A stretch of 64,000 bases of DNA from an uncultured Eubacteriales bacterium (GTDB lineage Bacteria; Bacillota; Clostridia; Oscillospirales; Oscillospiraceae): assembly GCA_900544765.1 (NCBI GenBank), contig UQWI01000002.1, positions 186,001 through 250,000 of the forward strand. Direction: 5' to 3'. Positions 8,398 through 16,739 of the stretch are shown piece by piece (position 1 is the stretch's first letter; every line of letters begins with the position of its first letter). The notes below the pieces were generated by a model. That model was not told where the DNA came from, searched no databases, and worked only from the letters and a program-made list of their open reading frames with translations. The translations under genes and the position numbers were made by a program.

Positions 8398-8952
8398 TTA
8401 GGCGCCGTAGTGCTCCTGGACGTAAGCCATGCCGGCCTCGAGGGCCTTGATGTTGCCGTCGAGGAACTTGGCCTTCTTCTCGCCGAGCTCAACGCGCATG
8501 GCGTTGATGACGGCTTCCTTGCTGATGACGTCGGGCTTCTTGGCGATGTAGGCGCCGAGGAAGACCACGTTGGCTCCCTTGAGGTTGCCGATGCTCTCGG
8601 CTATCTCGTTGCAGGGGACGTAGACGGCGTCGACGTCGTCACGATCGGTCTTGATGTCGATGATGGAGCTGTTGATGAGCAGCAGTCCGCCCGGCTTCAC
8701 GTCGCTCTGGAACTTGAGCAGGGAGGGCTTGTTCATGGCGAGGATGGTGTCAGCCTGAGCAATCAGCGGGCTGGCAACGGGCCTGTCGGAGACGACGACG
8801 GAGCAGTTGGCCGTACCGCCGCGCATCTCGGGGCCATAGCTGGGCAGCCAGGAGACGTGCTTGCCGCTCTCCATGCCCGCCTCGGCGAGGAACTTGCCTA
8901 TGAGCAGCATGCCCTGGCCGCCGAAGCCTGCGAATATACACTGTTCCTTCAT
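8398..8952 (-). CDS. vorC: 2-oxoacid:ferredoxin oxidoreductase, gamma subunit
   Basis: 184 residues. FAGFGGQGMLLIG (8-20) and the SYGPEMRGG block (about 37-45) are the hallmarks of the gamma subunit/domain of 2-oxoacid:ferredoxin oxidoreductases. With the D, B and A genes just upstream it makes a four-subunit CoA-, TPP- and Fe-S-dependent enzyme that turns a 2-oxoacid into acyl-CoA, CO2 and reduced ferredoxin. Last gene of the run, 3 nt after the beta subunit. Substrate (branched-chain versus 2-oxoglutarate) is assigned from the alpha subunit and is less certain. Confidence 0.88.
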   Translation of the reverse strand: MKEQCIFAGFGGQGMLLIGKFLAEAGMESGKHVSWLPSYGPEMRGGTANCSVVVSDRPVASPLIAQADTILAMNKPSLLKFQSDVKPGGLLLINSSIIDIKTDRDDVDAVYVPCNEIAESIGNLKGANVVFLGAYIAKKPDVISKEAVINAMRVELGEKKAKFLDGNIKALEAGMAYVQEHYGA

Positions 8953-8955
8953 AAC

Positions 8956-9699
8956 TTATTCGGCCCCCTTATCCTTGTAGACACCCAGCGGGTAGTACGG
9001 GATCATGTTCTCCTCGAGCCACTTCATAGCCTCGACCGGGCTGAAGCCCCAGTTGGTCGGGCAGGTGGAGAGGACCTCGACGATGTTCAGGCCATGGCCG
9101 TCCATCTGGTACTGGAAGGCCTTCTTGATGGCCTTCTTGGCCTTCATGATGTTGGCGGTGGTGTTCAGGGCCACGCGCTCGGCGTAGTAGCAGTCGGGTA
9201 TCTGGCTGAGCATCTCGCAGACCTTGATGGGCGAGCCGCTCCACTCCTCGCTGCGGCCGTAGGGGCTGGTGGTGGTCTTCTGGCCGATGAGGGTGGTCGG
9301 GGCCATCTGACCGCCGGTCATGCCGTAGATGGCGTTGTTGATGAATATAACGGTTATCTTCTCGCCGCGGTGGCAGGCGTGGACAATCTCGTTGGTGCCG
9401 ATGGAGGCTAGGTCGCCGTCACCCTGATAGGTAAAGACGCAGGTCTCCGGATGGACACGCTTGATGCCGGTGGCGACAGCCGGGGCGCGGCCGTGCGCGG
9501 CCTCAAACATGTCGCAGTTGAAGTAGTCGTAAGCGAACACGGCGCATCCGACGGGGGCAACGCCAATGACGTTGTCCTCGAGGCCGAGCTCTTCTATGCT
9601 TTCAGCGACCAGGCGATGCGCTATACCGTGATTGCAGCCGGGGCAGTAGTGGAACACGGTATCGGTGAGCATCTTGGTCTTTTCAAATACTACGGCCAT
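8956..9699 (-). CDS. vorA: 2-oxoacid:ferredoxin oxidoreductase, beta (TPP-binding) subunit
   Basis: 247 residues. CPGCNHG (19-25), the TPP/Mg motif GDGDLASIG (93-101) followed by NN (121-122), and the MTGGQMAPTT block (about 127-136) identify the beta subunit. It binds thiamine diphosphate and, with further cysteines, one [4Fe-4S] cluster. Its ATG overlaps the alpha-subunit stop by one base (TAATG), a sign of translational coupling and equimolar production. Confidence 0.9.
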   Translation of the reverse strand: MAVVFEKTKMLTDTVFHYCPGCNHGIAHRLVAESIEELGLEDNVIGVAPVGCAVFAYDYFNCDMFEAAHGRAPAVATGIKRVHPETCVFTYQGDGDLASIGTNEIVHACHRGEKITVIFINNAIYGMTGGQMAPTTLIGQKTTTSPYGRSEEWSGSPIKVCEMLSQIPDCYYAERVALNTTANIMKAKKAIKKAFQYQMDGHGLNIVEVLSTCPTNWGFSPVEAMKWLEENMIPYYPLGVYKDKGAE

Positions 9700-10775
9700 T
9701 ACAATACCTCCCTCATGCTGAGCAGCTTGGCTTTGATCTCCTCCGGAGTCGGCATCTGGCTGCCGTAGTGACCGAAGAAGTCGACCTTGTTGTCGCCGTT
9801 CATGGCGAGCTTGACGTCCTCGAGCATCTGGCCCGCGTTCAGCTCAACGTCCAGGACGGCCTTGACGCCGGGTGCGGTGCCCGCGTCGTGCAGCTCCTTG
9901 TACGGGAAGGGCCAGAGGGTGATGGGACGCAGCATGCCGATGTTGATGCCCTCCTCCTTCAGCTCGTCGATGGCGCTCTTGGCTATACGGGCGACGGTGC
10001 CGAAGGCGGTGACAATTATCTCCGCGTTCTCCATGTTGTAGGCCTCGTAGCGGACCTCGTTGGCCTCTATCTTGCGGTAGATGGCCTGCAGGTCCTCGTT
10101 GTGGACGGTGAGGTCCTCGGTGTTGATGTACATGGAGTTGATGATGGTGCGTCCGGCCTTCTTGGAGAAACCGTGGCCGTTGGCGGCCCAGGGCTTCTTC
10201 TCGAGGTCGACGGTGTACTCGTGCATCTCGGGCAGCTCGACGGGCTCCATCATCTGGCAAATCATGCCGTCGGCGACGATCATGACGGGGCACTGGTACT
10301 TGTCGGCGGTGTCGAAGGCGACGCTCATAAGGTCGATGCTCTCCTGGACGGAGGCGGGGGCAAAGACAACGAGGTGGTAGTCACCGTGGCCGCCGCCCTT
10401 GGTGGCCTGGAAGTAGTCCGCCTGGCCGGCCTGGATGGAGCCGAGGCCGGGGCCGCCGCGCATCACGTTCATGATGACGCAGGGCAGCTGGGCGCCCGCT
10501 ATGTAGCTGATGCCCTCCTGCTTCAGGGAGACTCCGGGGGAGGAGGAGCTGGTGAGGACGCGCACGCCGGTGCCGGCAGCGCCGTAGACCATGTTGATGG
10601 CGCCGACCTCGCTCTCAGCCTGCAGGAAGCAGCCGCCAATCTCGGGCATGCGCTCGGACATGTACTCGGGTATTTCAGTCTGCGGGGTTATCGGGTAGCC
10701 GAAGAAGTACCTGCAGCCGCAGCGGATGGCGGCCTCGGCGATGGCTTCGCTGCCCTTCATCAGAGTCAATGCCAT
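9699..10775 (-). CDS. vorB: 2-oxoacid:ferredoxin oxidoreductase, alpha subunit (VorB-like)
   Basis: 358 residues, the size of VorB/KorA alpha subunits, which carry the pyrimidine-binding and transketolase C-terminal domains. GYPITPQTEIPEYM (about 25-38) and the SSSSPGVSLKQEG segment (about 76-88) are typical, as is the GGPGLGSIQ loop. Closest in appearance to 3-methyl-2-oxobutanoate (2-oxoisovalerate) dehydrogenase VorB; 2-oxoglutarate specificity (KorA) remains possible. Confidence 0.85.
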   Translation of the reverse strand: MALTLMKGSEAIAEAAIRCGCRYFFGYPITPQTEIPEYMSERMPEIGGCFLQAESEVGAINMVYGAAGTGVRVLTSSSSPGVSLKQEGISYIAGAQLPCVIMNVMRGGPGLGSIQAGQADYFQATKGGGHGDYHLVVFAPASVQESIDLMSVAFDTADKYQCPVMIVADGMICQMMEPVELPEMHEYTVDLEKKPWAANGHGFSKKAGRTIINSMYINTEDLTVHNEDLQAIYRKIEANEVRYEAYNMENAEIIVTAFGTVARIAKSAIDELKEEGINIGMLRPITLWPFPYKELHDAGTAPGVKAVLDVELNAGQMLEDVKLAMNGDNKVDFFGHYGSQMPTPEEIKAKLLSMREVL

Positions 10776-10788
10776 GTCTGTTCCCTCC

Positions 10789-10998
10789 TCATTCCTTCTC
10801 GATGCGGATTACCACATCGGGACACGTTCTGGCGCAGGACGCGCAGGCTATGCAGGCCGAGACGTCGGTCATCTCAGCCGGGTGGTAGCCCTTGGCGTTC
10901 AGCTTGGTCTTGGAGAGCTGCAGTATCTTCTTGGGGCAAGCGCGGACGCAGAGTCCGCAGCCCTTGCACAGCTCTTCGTTGATAGTGAACTTTACCAT
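10789..10998 (-). CDS. vorD: 2-oxoacid:ferredoxin oxidoreductase, delta (2[4Fe-4S]) subunit
   Basis: 69 residues holding two cluster motifs, [12 protein letters not shown] (11-22) and [12 protein letters not shown] (49-60), the electron-transfer subunit of the complex. First of the four structural genes, 13 nt before vorB, with GAGGT upstream. The approximately 100-bp gap before it shows no clear promoter, so it may be transcribed from further upstream. Confidence 0.9.
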   Translation of the reverse strand: MVKFTINEELCKGCGLCVRACPKKILQLSKTKLNAKGYHPAEMTDVSACIACASCARTCPDVVIRIEKE

Positions 10999-11097
10999 GC
11001 TTCTACCTCATTTCTAAGATATTTGGGCTTCAGGTTCCTGCTTATTTTTGCGCGTGCTGGTATGTTCTACTTAGGCGGCTTGCAAACGGACAGCCCG

Positions 11098-11805
11098 TTA
11101 CAGGCCTTCCTTCGTGAAAGTTTCCCAGTCGCGGTGCATATAGGTTTGGATCGGCATCGGAGTGCCGATAAAGCGCTCGTCACGGCCCTCGGCCATGAAC
11201 TCGGCGAGGATATCCGGACGGCCGGAGGTGTACAGCACGGGGACGCCGGAGCGCTCGCTGGCCTGGCGTATGACCTCGTAGCCGTCGCGCAGATCGTCGG
11301 CGCTGGCGAGGCGGGCGAGGTTCGTGTTGTTGACGAAGCCGTCGACTCTGAGCCTGGAGTGCCGCTGCATGCCCTCCATGAGGGTGAGCAGCTTGTCGCT
11401 GGTACCCGCCATGGGGCGGCGGGTGTTGACGACGTTGAGCACCTTCAGGCTGCCCTCGGGCAGGGCCATGAAGTCCTCGTGATAGCGCCCGAGCGCGGTG
11501 GCGCCCGCAGGGTCGCCGCCGACGTCGAAGATGACGGTGTCCCAGTCCAGGGCGAAGGCGCTCGCCACCTCGGCGGGCAGCGAGAGAGTTTCCACACTCG
11601 AATTCACGAAGTTGGGCGAGACGAGGCGTATCTCCTTCGACTTTATCAGCTCCCCGCGGTCGGTGAGCCGGAAGTAGGTGTTGACCATGTCGAGGTCGAG
11701 CAGCTCCACCTTCTTGCCCTCGTTTGCGGCCTGGAAAGCGAAGTTGAGCGCGAGCTCGGTCTTGCCCGAGCCGTAGTTGCCAATGAGAATGACTACCTCT
11801 TTCAT
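11098..11805 (-). CDS. P-loop ATP/GTP-binding protein of the vor locus
   Basis: 235 residues with a Walker A GNYGSGKTEL (9-18), then LLDLDMVNTYFR (about 39-50) resembling the SIMIBI/MinD-type switch region, and VIFDVGGDPAG (about 91-101) as a Walker B/G3-like strand. Soluble. It sits between the PanE-like genes and vorD in the same direction, so a role in maturation or regulation of the Fe-S oxidoreductase is an inference from context only. Confidence 0.75.
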   Translation of the reverse strand: MKEVVILIGNYGSGKTELALNFAFQAANEGKKVELLDLDMVNTYFRLTDRGELIKSKEIRLVSPNFVNSSVETLSLPAEVASAFALDWDTVIFDVGGDPAGATALGRYHEDFMALPEGSLKVLNVVNTRRPMAGTSDKLLTLMEGMQRHSRLRVDGFVNNTNLARLASADDLRDGYEVIRQASERSGVPVLYTSGRPDILAEFMAEGRDERFIGTPMPIQTYMHRDWETFTKEGL

Positions 11806-11833
11806 TGCTGCCTCCGTGAATGTGTTTTTATCA

Positions 11834-11869
11834 GGGGCCGGGGAGATATATCGGCAGAAAACCGGCCCC
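11834..11869 (-). promoter_or_regulatory. Intercistronic hairpin upstream of the P-loop gene
   Basis: GGGGCCGG/CCGGCCCC (11834-11841, 11862-11869) with a 20-nt loop, plus CGGGCA/TGCCCG (11882-11887, 11894-11899) just upstream. On the minus strand no U-run follows, so I call it an attenuation or processing candidate rather than a terminator. Confidence 0.45.
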
Positions 11870-11912
11870 CTTTATTTCGCCCGGGCACCCTCCTGCCCGT
11901 GTCTATACCTGA

Positions 11913-12890
11913 TTAGGCGTTGACGGCGCCGTTCTTCTCGCCGTACTGGTTGTCGTAGTTGTCCTGGATGCAGCGGATGATGTCGCTGATAACGTCGCAG
12001 GTCGGGGTGGGGATGTTGAACTGCTTGCCGTAGTCGCTGATGGCGCCGGTCAGGGTGTCGACCTCGGTGCGCAGCTTCTTGTACAGCATATCCTGGGCCA
12101 TGCTCGGATAGTAGTCGCTGATGTTGTCGATGATGTGCTGATGGTCGACGCGAATGAACTCGTCGGCGTCCAGGGGGATGCCCTTCGCGTTGGCGACGGC
12201 GCAGCACTCACGGATGATGTTGTGGAAGAGCTTCTGGCCGTAGGGGTTGTTCTCGACGTAGCCTATCTTCAGGCGGGTGACGGCGCAGACGGTGTTGACG
12301 GTGCAGTTGACGGTGACCTTCTTCCAGATGAAGGGCAGGACGTCCTCGCGGAACACGGCCTCGCAGCCGCCCTTGTTGAAGCAGTCCTCCATGTACTTGC
12401 CGGCGGCGACGGTGAGCTCATTGTTCTCGAGCGCGCCGAAGTTCATGATGACGCCCTCGCTCGGGGTGGAGACGCAGCCGCCAGGGCCGTCGAGCGCGGT
12501 GCCGATGACGCCGGAGCCGACCATGCAGCGGGAGGCGGGGTAGTACTTGAGCAGCTTGTCATCGTTGCCCAGGCCGTTGATGAGGCTGACGAGGACGGTG
12601 TCGGGGCCGATGCAGGGCTTGGCGCCTACGATGGCGCTCTCGAGCTGGTTGGCCTTGGTCATGAATATGACAATGTCCATGGTGCCGATTTCGTCGGCGG
12701 TATAGGCAGTCTTAAAACCGGTCAGTACGGTGGTCTTGTCCGGGTAGATAGTGAACTTCATGCCGTTGTCGCGGACGGCGTCCATGTGGGCCTTGTACGG
12801 GTCGACAAGGGTCATATCGGCCCCGCCGGCACGAAGATAGCTGGCGAACACGCTGCCGGCAGCGCCGGAACCTATCATTGCGATTTTCAT
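11913..12890 (-). CDS. Ketopantoate reductase-family (PanE/ApbA-like) dehydrogenase, copy 2
   Basis: 325 residues, RBS AGGAGG. The Rossmann motif GSGAAGSVFASYL (7-19) binds NAD(P)H, and the C-terminal all-alpha domain contains the family's TVNTVCAVTRL and YYPSMAQD segments. The family reduces 2-oxo acids such as ketopantoate with NADPH. The neighbouring gene is a close homologue with the same ending (NQYGxxNG), so one may be a divergent paralogue with another 2-oxo/2-hydroxy acid substrate. Same strand as a GntR regulator and the vor genes. Confidence 0.82.
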   Translation of the reverse strand: MKIAMIGSGAAGSVFASYLRAGGADMTLVDPYKAHMDAVRDNGMKFTIYPDKTTVLTGFKTAYTADEIGTMDIVIFMTKANQLESAIVGAKPCIGPDTVLVSLINGLGNDDKLLKYYPASRCMVGSGVIGTALDGPGGCVSTPSEGVIMNFGALENNELTVAAGKYMEDCFNKGGCEAVFREDVLPFIWKKVTVNCTVNTVCAVTRLKIGYVENNPYGQKLFHNIIRECCAVANAKGIPLDADEFIRVDHQHIIDNISDYYPSMAQDMLYKKLRTEVDTLTGAISDYGKQFNIPTPTCDVISDIIRCIQDNYDNQYGEKNGAVNA

Positions 12891-12958
12891 ATTTCTCTTC
12901 CTCCTAGTTGATGGATGCTTTTATCAAACGTCTCCTCTCAGAGACGGAGATAACTCTC

Positions 12959-13918
12959 TCAGCCGTTCTCTGCCCCGTATTGATTATTATAGTTGTCCTG
13001 GACGCAGCGTATGATGTCGGCCAGGACGCTGTTGCAGGGGGTGGGGACGCCCAGACGCTCGCCGTACATGGCGATTGCGCCGTTGAGGACGTCGACCTCC
13101 GTCTGACGGTGGTGGAGTACGGAATCCTGCGCCATGCTGGGGTAGTAATCGCCCAGGTTTTCGCGCAGGTTGGCGATGTCGCCTTCTATGAGCGGCCAGA
13201 TGTCGCCGACGCCGAGCGCCTTCGCCACGGCGCAGCCCTCTTTCCAGACGTTCATCAGCAGCTTCATGCCCCACTCGTTGTCCATGGCATAGCGCAGGCG
13301 CATGCGCGTTACGGCGCAGACGGCGTTGTAGCCGCTGTTGGTGACGGCCTTCTTCCAGAGCAGGACGCGCACGTCGTCCTCAAAGCTCGCGTGGCAGCCG
13401 CCGGCCTCGAAACACTCTTCGAGATATTTGCCCGCCGCGTCGGTCTCGGGGCTCTTTTCCACCGCGCCGAAGAACATCTGTACGCCGTCCTCCGGCTTGG
13501 CGACGCAGCAGCCGGGCCCGGCCAGCTCCGTGCCTATCACGCCCGCGCCGTACATGATGCGCGTCTTGGGGACGTACTTCATGAGTATTTCGTCGTTGCC
13601 GATGCCGTTCTGCAGTGAGACGACCACGGTCTTGTCGCCGACGCAGTGCATGACGTCCGGCATTACGCCGTCCGTCTGCGTGGCCTTGACCATCAGTATT
13701 ACTATGTCCATGACGGGCAGCTCCGCCGCTGTCGGGGACGTGTGGAAACCGGTGAGGACGCACTCCTCTCCCTTGCAGCGGAAGGTGAGCCCTTCGGCGG
13801 CTATGGCGTCCATGTGGGCCTTGTATTTGTCCACAAGGTACATGTCGGCGCCGCCGCGCCTCAGATACGCCGCAAACACGCTCCCGGCGGCGCCGGAGCC
13901 TATCATAGCTATCTTCAT
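12959..13918 (-). CDS. Ketopantoate reductase-family (PanE/ApbA-like) dehydrogenase, copy 1
   Basis: 319 residues from the ATG at 13918, which has GGAGGAG upstream; a longer frame to 14017 runs into the GntR gene and lacks a site. The same GSGAAGSVFAAYL nucleotide-binding motif and the same alpha-helical C-domain as its downstream neighbour, roughly half of residues identical by eye. A tandem duplication followed by divergence. A 6-bp hairpin (CGTCTC/GAGACG) lies in the 68-bp gap between the two copies. Confidence 0.82.
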   Translation of the reverse strand: MKIAMIGSGAAGSVFAAYLRRGGADMYLVDKYKAHMDAIAAEGLTFRCKGEECVLTGFHTSPTAAELPVMDIVILMVKATQTDGVMPDVMHCVGDKTVVVSLQNGIGNDEILMKYVPKTRIMYGAGVIGTELAGPGCCVAKPEDGVQMFFGAVEKSPETDAAGKYLEECFEAGGCHASFEDDVRVLLWKKAVTNSGYNAVCAVTRMRLRYAMDNEWGMKLLMNVWKEGCAVAKALGVGDIWPLIEGDIANLRENLGDYYPSMAQDSVLHHRQTEVDVLNGAIAMYGERLGVPTPCNSVLADIIRCVQDNYNNQYGAENG

Positions 13919-13976
13919 ATTAATCTCCTCCGCTCTGCTTTTATCGCTGGCCGCCCACATCGCTTGGCGCCCTTTA

Positions 13977-14723
13977 TCACTTGCCGCCCTTGTCGTGGCT
14001 GCGCTTGAATATGGCAAAGGGGTCCTCCGTGTCGTCGCAGTAGGCGACGAAGTTCAGGCTGGACTTTATATGCTCCGACATGGTCTGGCGCGCAAGAGTT
14101 GGTATATGGAGCTTTATAGAGGAAACTATGGCCACATGCTGGTGAACCACCTGGCTGGACCAGGGGTTGGTGCTGCCGGGGTTGATGAACTTGGTCCAGG
14201 AGCCCTGGTACATCTTCAGGTTCGGCAGCAGCTCGTTGTAGCTGCGTATGAGGTACTTGTTGCCGGAGGCCTCCACTATGAGCTTGTGGAAGGGCATGTC
14301 CGTCTCCTTGAGGCGTATGCCGTCCAGCTTCGGCACGGCCTTCTTGAACTCCGTGGCCAGGCTGTCGAGCTGGGCTATCGCCTCGGGCGAGGCGTTTTCG
14401 GCGCACAGCGCCGCCGCCTCGCACTCTATTGCCGTGCGCGCGTCATAAAGGTCTATCATGTCGCGCAAATTCATGTCCGTGACATAGAAGCCGCTGGTGC
14501 GCGGCTTTGTCTCCACGAAGCCTATCGCCTGCAGGCGGTTGATGGCCTCCACGACCGGCGTGCGGGATATGCCGAGGTCCGTCGCTATCTGATTGATATT
14601 CAACTTGGAGGCTGGGGGAATGTCCAGAACTACAATCTCGTCGTACAATATCTGAGTGACTACGTCGCTCAGCTTGGCGAAGGGATTTTGTTCCAGATAA
14701 TTTTCAAGCTTTTCTCTATTCAT
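13977..14723 (-). CDS. GntR-family (FadR/FCD type) transcriptional regulator
   Basis: 248 residues from the ATG at 14723; an upstream ATG (14801) would add 26 residues, and neither has a strong ribosome site, so the start is uncertain. The winged helix-turn-helix (about 17-80) contains LNINQIATDLGISRTPVVEA (41-60). The rest is an all-helical FCD ligand domain that usually binds small carboxylates through metal. It heads the leftward run and faces the YkvI transporter gene, so it is the likely regulator of both directions. Confidence 0.85.
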   Translation of the reverse strand: MNREKLENYLEQNPFAKLSDVVTQILYDEIVVLDIPPASKLNINQIATDLGISRTPVVEAINRLQAIGFVETKPRTSGFYVTDMNLRDMIDLYDARTAIECEAAALCAENASPEAIAQLDSLATEFKKAVPKLDGIRLKETDMPFHKLIVEASGNKYLIRSYNELLPNLKMYQGSWTKFINPGSTNPWSSQVVHQHVAIVSSIKLHIPTLARQTMSEHIKSSLNFVAYCDDTEDPFAIFKRSHDKGGK

Positions 14724-15196
14724 GAAGCAATCATCATCCAAATCATCGACCAAACAAGCAAAACTAAGTGCAATTTTGATGCAGGCGGGCAGGTTTTGCA
14801 TTTACTAAAGCTACTTTTCATATCTAACTTTAACACAACAGGGAGGGCTAAATCAAGATATATGCAATATTTCCACAAAAGTCACAATAGTGTTCCTTAA
14901 AAAATGCGTTTGGAAAATGCAAATCGACTCAAAAAAAGATGGACAAGTTTGTAACAAGCCAACTTCAAGCAGTGCAAAATCGGGGTGAAAGTTTTAACAA
15001 GCGTTTGACATGGGAGCAGAATTGGGAGAATTGCGAATTATTGATTTCAAATGAAAGCATATTTACAATTTGTTAAAATTAATTGCCTGTGAATTGAAAC
15101 AATTTGAATATCGGTCTATAATCCACTTATGTTGCTGCAAAGCAGCTAGAGAGTAGAGAGAGCAAAAAACAAAAATGGGAAGGAGCGCCGAGATTT
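14724..15196. other. A/T-rich divergent regulatory region between GntR and transporter genes
   Basis: 473 bp without a gene, much richer in A/T than its surroundings. It carries a clear rightward promoter (15094-15122), a palindrome AATTGAAACAATT (15092-15104) over that -35, and several TTTGTAACAA/TTTTAACAAG/TTTGTTAAAA-like words (14948-15079) that could be regulator sites. No ORF with a ribosome site was found in it. Confidence 0.55.
15094..15122 (+). promoter_or_regulatory. Sigma-A promoter of the YkvI-type transporter
   Basis: TTGAAA (15094-15099), 17 bp, TATAAT (15117-15122). The inverted repeat AATTG-AAA-CAATT covers the -35 and is a plausible operator for the adjacent GntR protein. Confidence 0.75.
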
Positions 15197-16387
15197 ATGA
15201 CTGAAAACCCCAATGAAAAATCGGCAGTGACCAAGGGTACATTTGCGGCCGGCTTCTCCGTTGCGAGCGTGTGGTTCGGCACCCACGTTGGCGCGGGCTT
15301 TGCAACCGGCAACCAGGTTATCACCTACTACGTCCAATACGGCTGGACAGCCGTGCTTTACCCGCTCATATCCATGGGCATCCTGGCGTATGTCATCTAC
15401 ACCATAATGAAGTTTGCCCGCCTGCGCGGCCTGGACAACTACGCGGATACTTTCCGCGAGCTGTGGAGCCCGTACCCCTGGCTGAGCATTACCTTCGAGA
15501 TTTTTTACATAGTTATAATTCTCGCAGCAGTTGCGGCAGCAATTTCCGGTGCGGCGCTGCTGGTTGACGACGTGTTCCATTTCCCCGGCGGAACGGAAGA
15601 GACCGCCTCCCTGATGAGCACCATACTCGTCGCCGTGCTGCTCATCCTGTTGTGCCTCTTCGGCGTCAAGCTGATAATCGCAGCATCCACGGTGCTTACC
15701 GTAGGCATTATAGTTACGGCGGGCCTGATGATAATCATCGGCGTCGCCAACCGTCCGGACGAAGTCGTGGAAGCTTTCAGCCGTCCGCTGGTCACACCAG
15801 GCAAGGCGTTTTGGCAGGGCGTTATAATCTACTGCGCCTTCCAGTGCGTCTCCATCCCGCCCATGATAGCCGCGGCCGTAACCCTGAACCAGAAGGGCGT
15901 CAAGAAGGCCGGCATTTTCGGCGGCATCATGAACGGCGGCATGCTGGCTCTCTCCGGCCTCATGCTCCTCGGCTGGATGCCTGAGATCGACGCCGCCGGC
16001 GCCAGGGCCCTGCCCAACCAGTTCATCTGCTCCAATGTCGGCATGGACTGGCTGCTGGTCGCCTACTCGATACTGCTGTTCTGCGCCTTCGTGTCCACCT
16101 GTGTCACGCTTATCTACACGATGATCCTCCGCATAGACAAGAAGTTCTTCCAGCGCGTCAACATCCACGAGCGTATCCGCATGGCTGTCATCGGTGTCAT
16201 CATGGTCGCCGTCTGCATGCTCATCAGCCGCGTCGGCATCAGCAGCATCATCACCTACGCCTACGGCTACGACGGCTACCTCGCCCTTGTTGCCATCGTC
16301 ATCCCGGTTATCATCATCGGCAACATCAAGAACAGAAAGTACGTCAAGGAGCACCCCGAGTGCCTCAAGAAGTACGGCAATTCCTGA
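15197..16387 (+). CDS. YkvI-family membrane transporter
   Basis: 396 residues with about 10-11 hydrophobic helices and a strong GGAAGGAG site. The first helix contains GTHVGAGFATGNQ (about 29-41), which resembles the N-terminus of the YkvI (COG3949) branch of the amino acid/APC-type secondary carriers. Substrate unknown. It is divergent from the GntR-PanE-VOR run, which suggests import or export of an amino acid or 2-oxo acid handled by that run; this is inference. Confidence 0.75.
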   Translation: MTENPNEKSAVTKGTFAAGFSVASVWFGTHVGAGFATGNQVITYYVQYGWTAVLYPLISMGILAYVIYTIMKFARLRGLDNYADTFRELWSPYPWLSITFEIFYIVIILAAVAAAISGAALLVDDVFHFPGGTEETASLMSTILVAVLLILLCLFGVKLIIAASTVLTVGIIVTAGLMIIIGVANRPDEVVEAFSRPLVTPGKAFWQGVIIYCAFQCVSIPPMIAAAVTLNQKGVKKAGIFGGIMNGGMLALSGLMLLGWMPEIDAAGARALPNQFICSNVGMDWLLVAYSILLFCAFVSTCVTLIYTMILRIDKKFFQRVNIHERIRMAVIGVIMVAVCMLISRVGISSIITYAYGYDGYLALVAIVIPVIIIGNIKNRKYVKEHPECLKKYGNS

Positions 16388-16402
16388 GAGGACTGATTTG
16401 AA

Positions 16403-16603
16403 TTGAAGAATTGGCAGAAATGGCTTATCATCATATGCATTATCGCTGCTGCGGTTCTGCTCGTGACCTTCGGGTTCAAGCTCATGTTTGACTTTGTGCT
16501 CGGGCCGCTGCCAACGATCGTTCTCGTGTTCGTCATCTATGGTATAGGCCGCGTCTGGACCCGCTCTCCATCAGACGAGGCCGCCTCGGACGGCGAAGTA
16601 TAA
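16403..16603 (+). CDS. Small membrane protein downstream of the transporter
   Basis: 66 residues from a TTG start (GAGAGGA about 11 nt upstream). Two hydrophobic helices (about 7-27 and 31-50) and a short acidic tail. Only 15 nt after the transporter stop and before a terminator, so it is co-transcribed and may be an accessory subunit. No recognised family. Confidence 0.6.
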   Translation: MKNWQKWLIIICIIAAAVLLVTFGFKLMFDFVLGPLPTIVLVFVIYGIGRVWTRSPSDEAASDGEV

Positions 16604-16615
16604 AACTAAAAGAAG

Positions 16616-16642
16616 GGCCGCCCCTCACAGGGCGGCCTTTTT
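16616..16642 (+). terminator. Terminator of the transporter operon
   Basis: 8-bp stem GGCCGCCC/GGGCGGCC (16616-16623, 16630-16637) followed by TTTTT. Confidence 0.85.
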
Positions 16643-16739
16643 GCTGCTCCAGACGCCAGGCAAGCCCTGCACAGCCGTGGCAGAAAATTGTGACTTACCG
16701 TCCTTCTGCGTCGTTATATTGGTGAAAGGAGGCGGGGAC

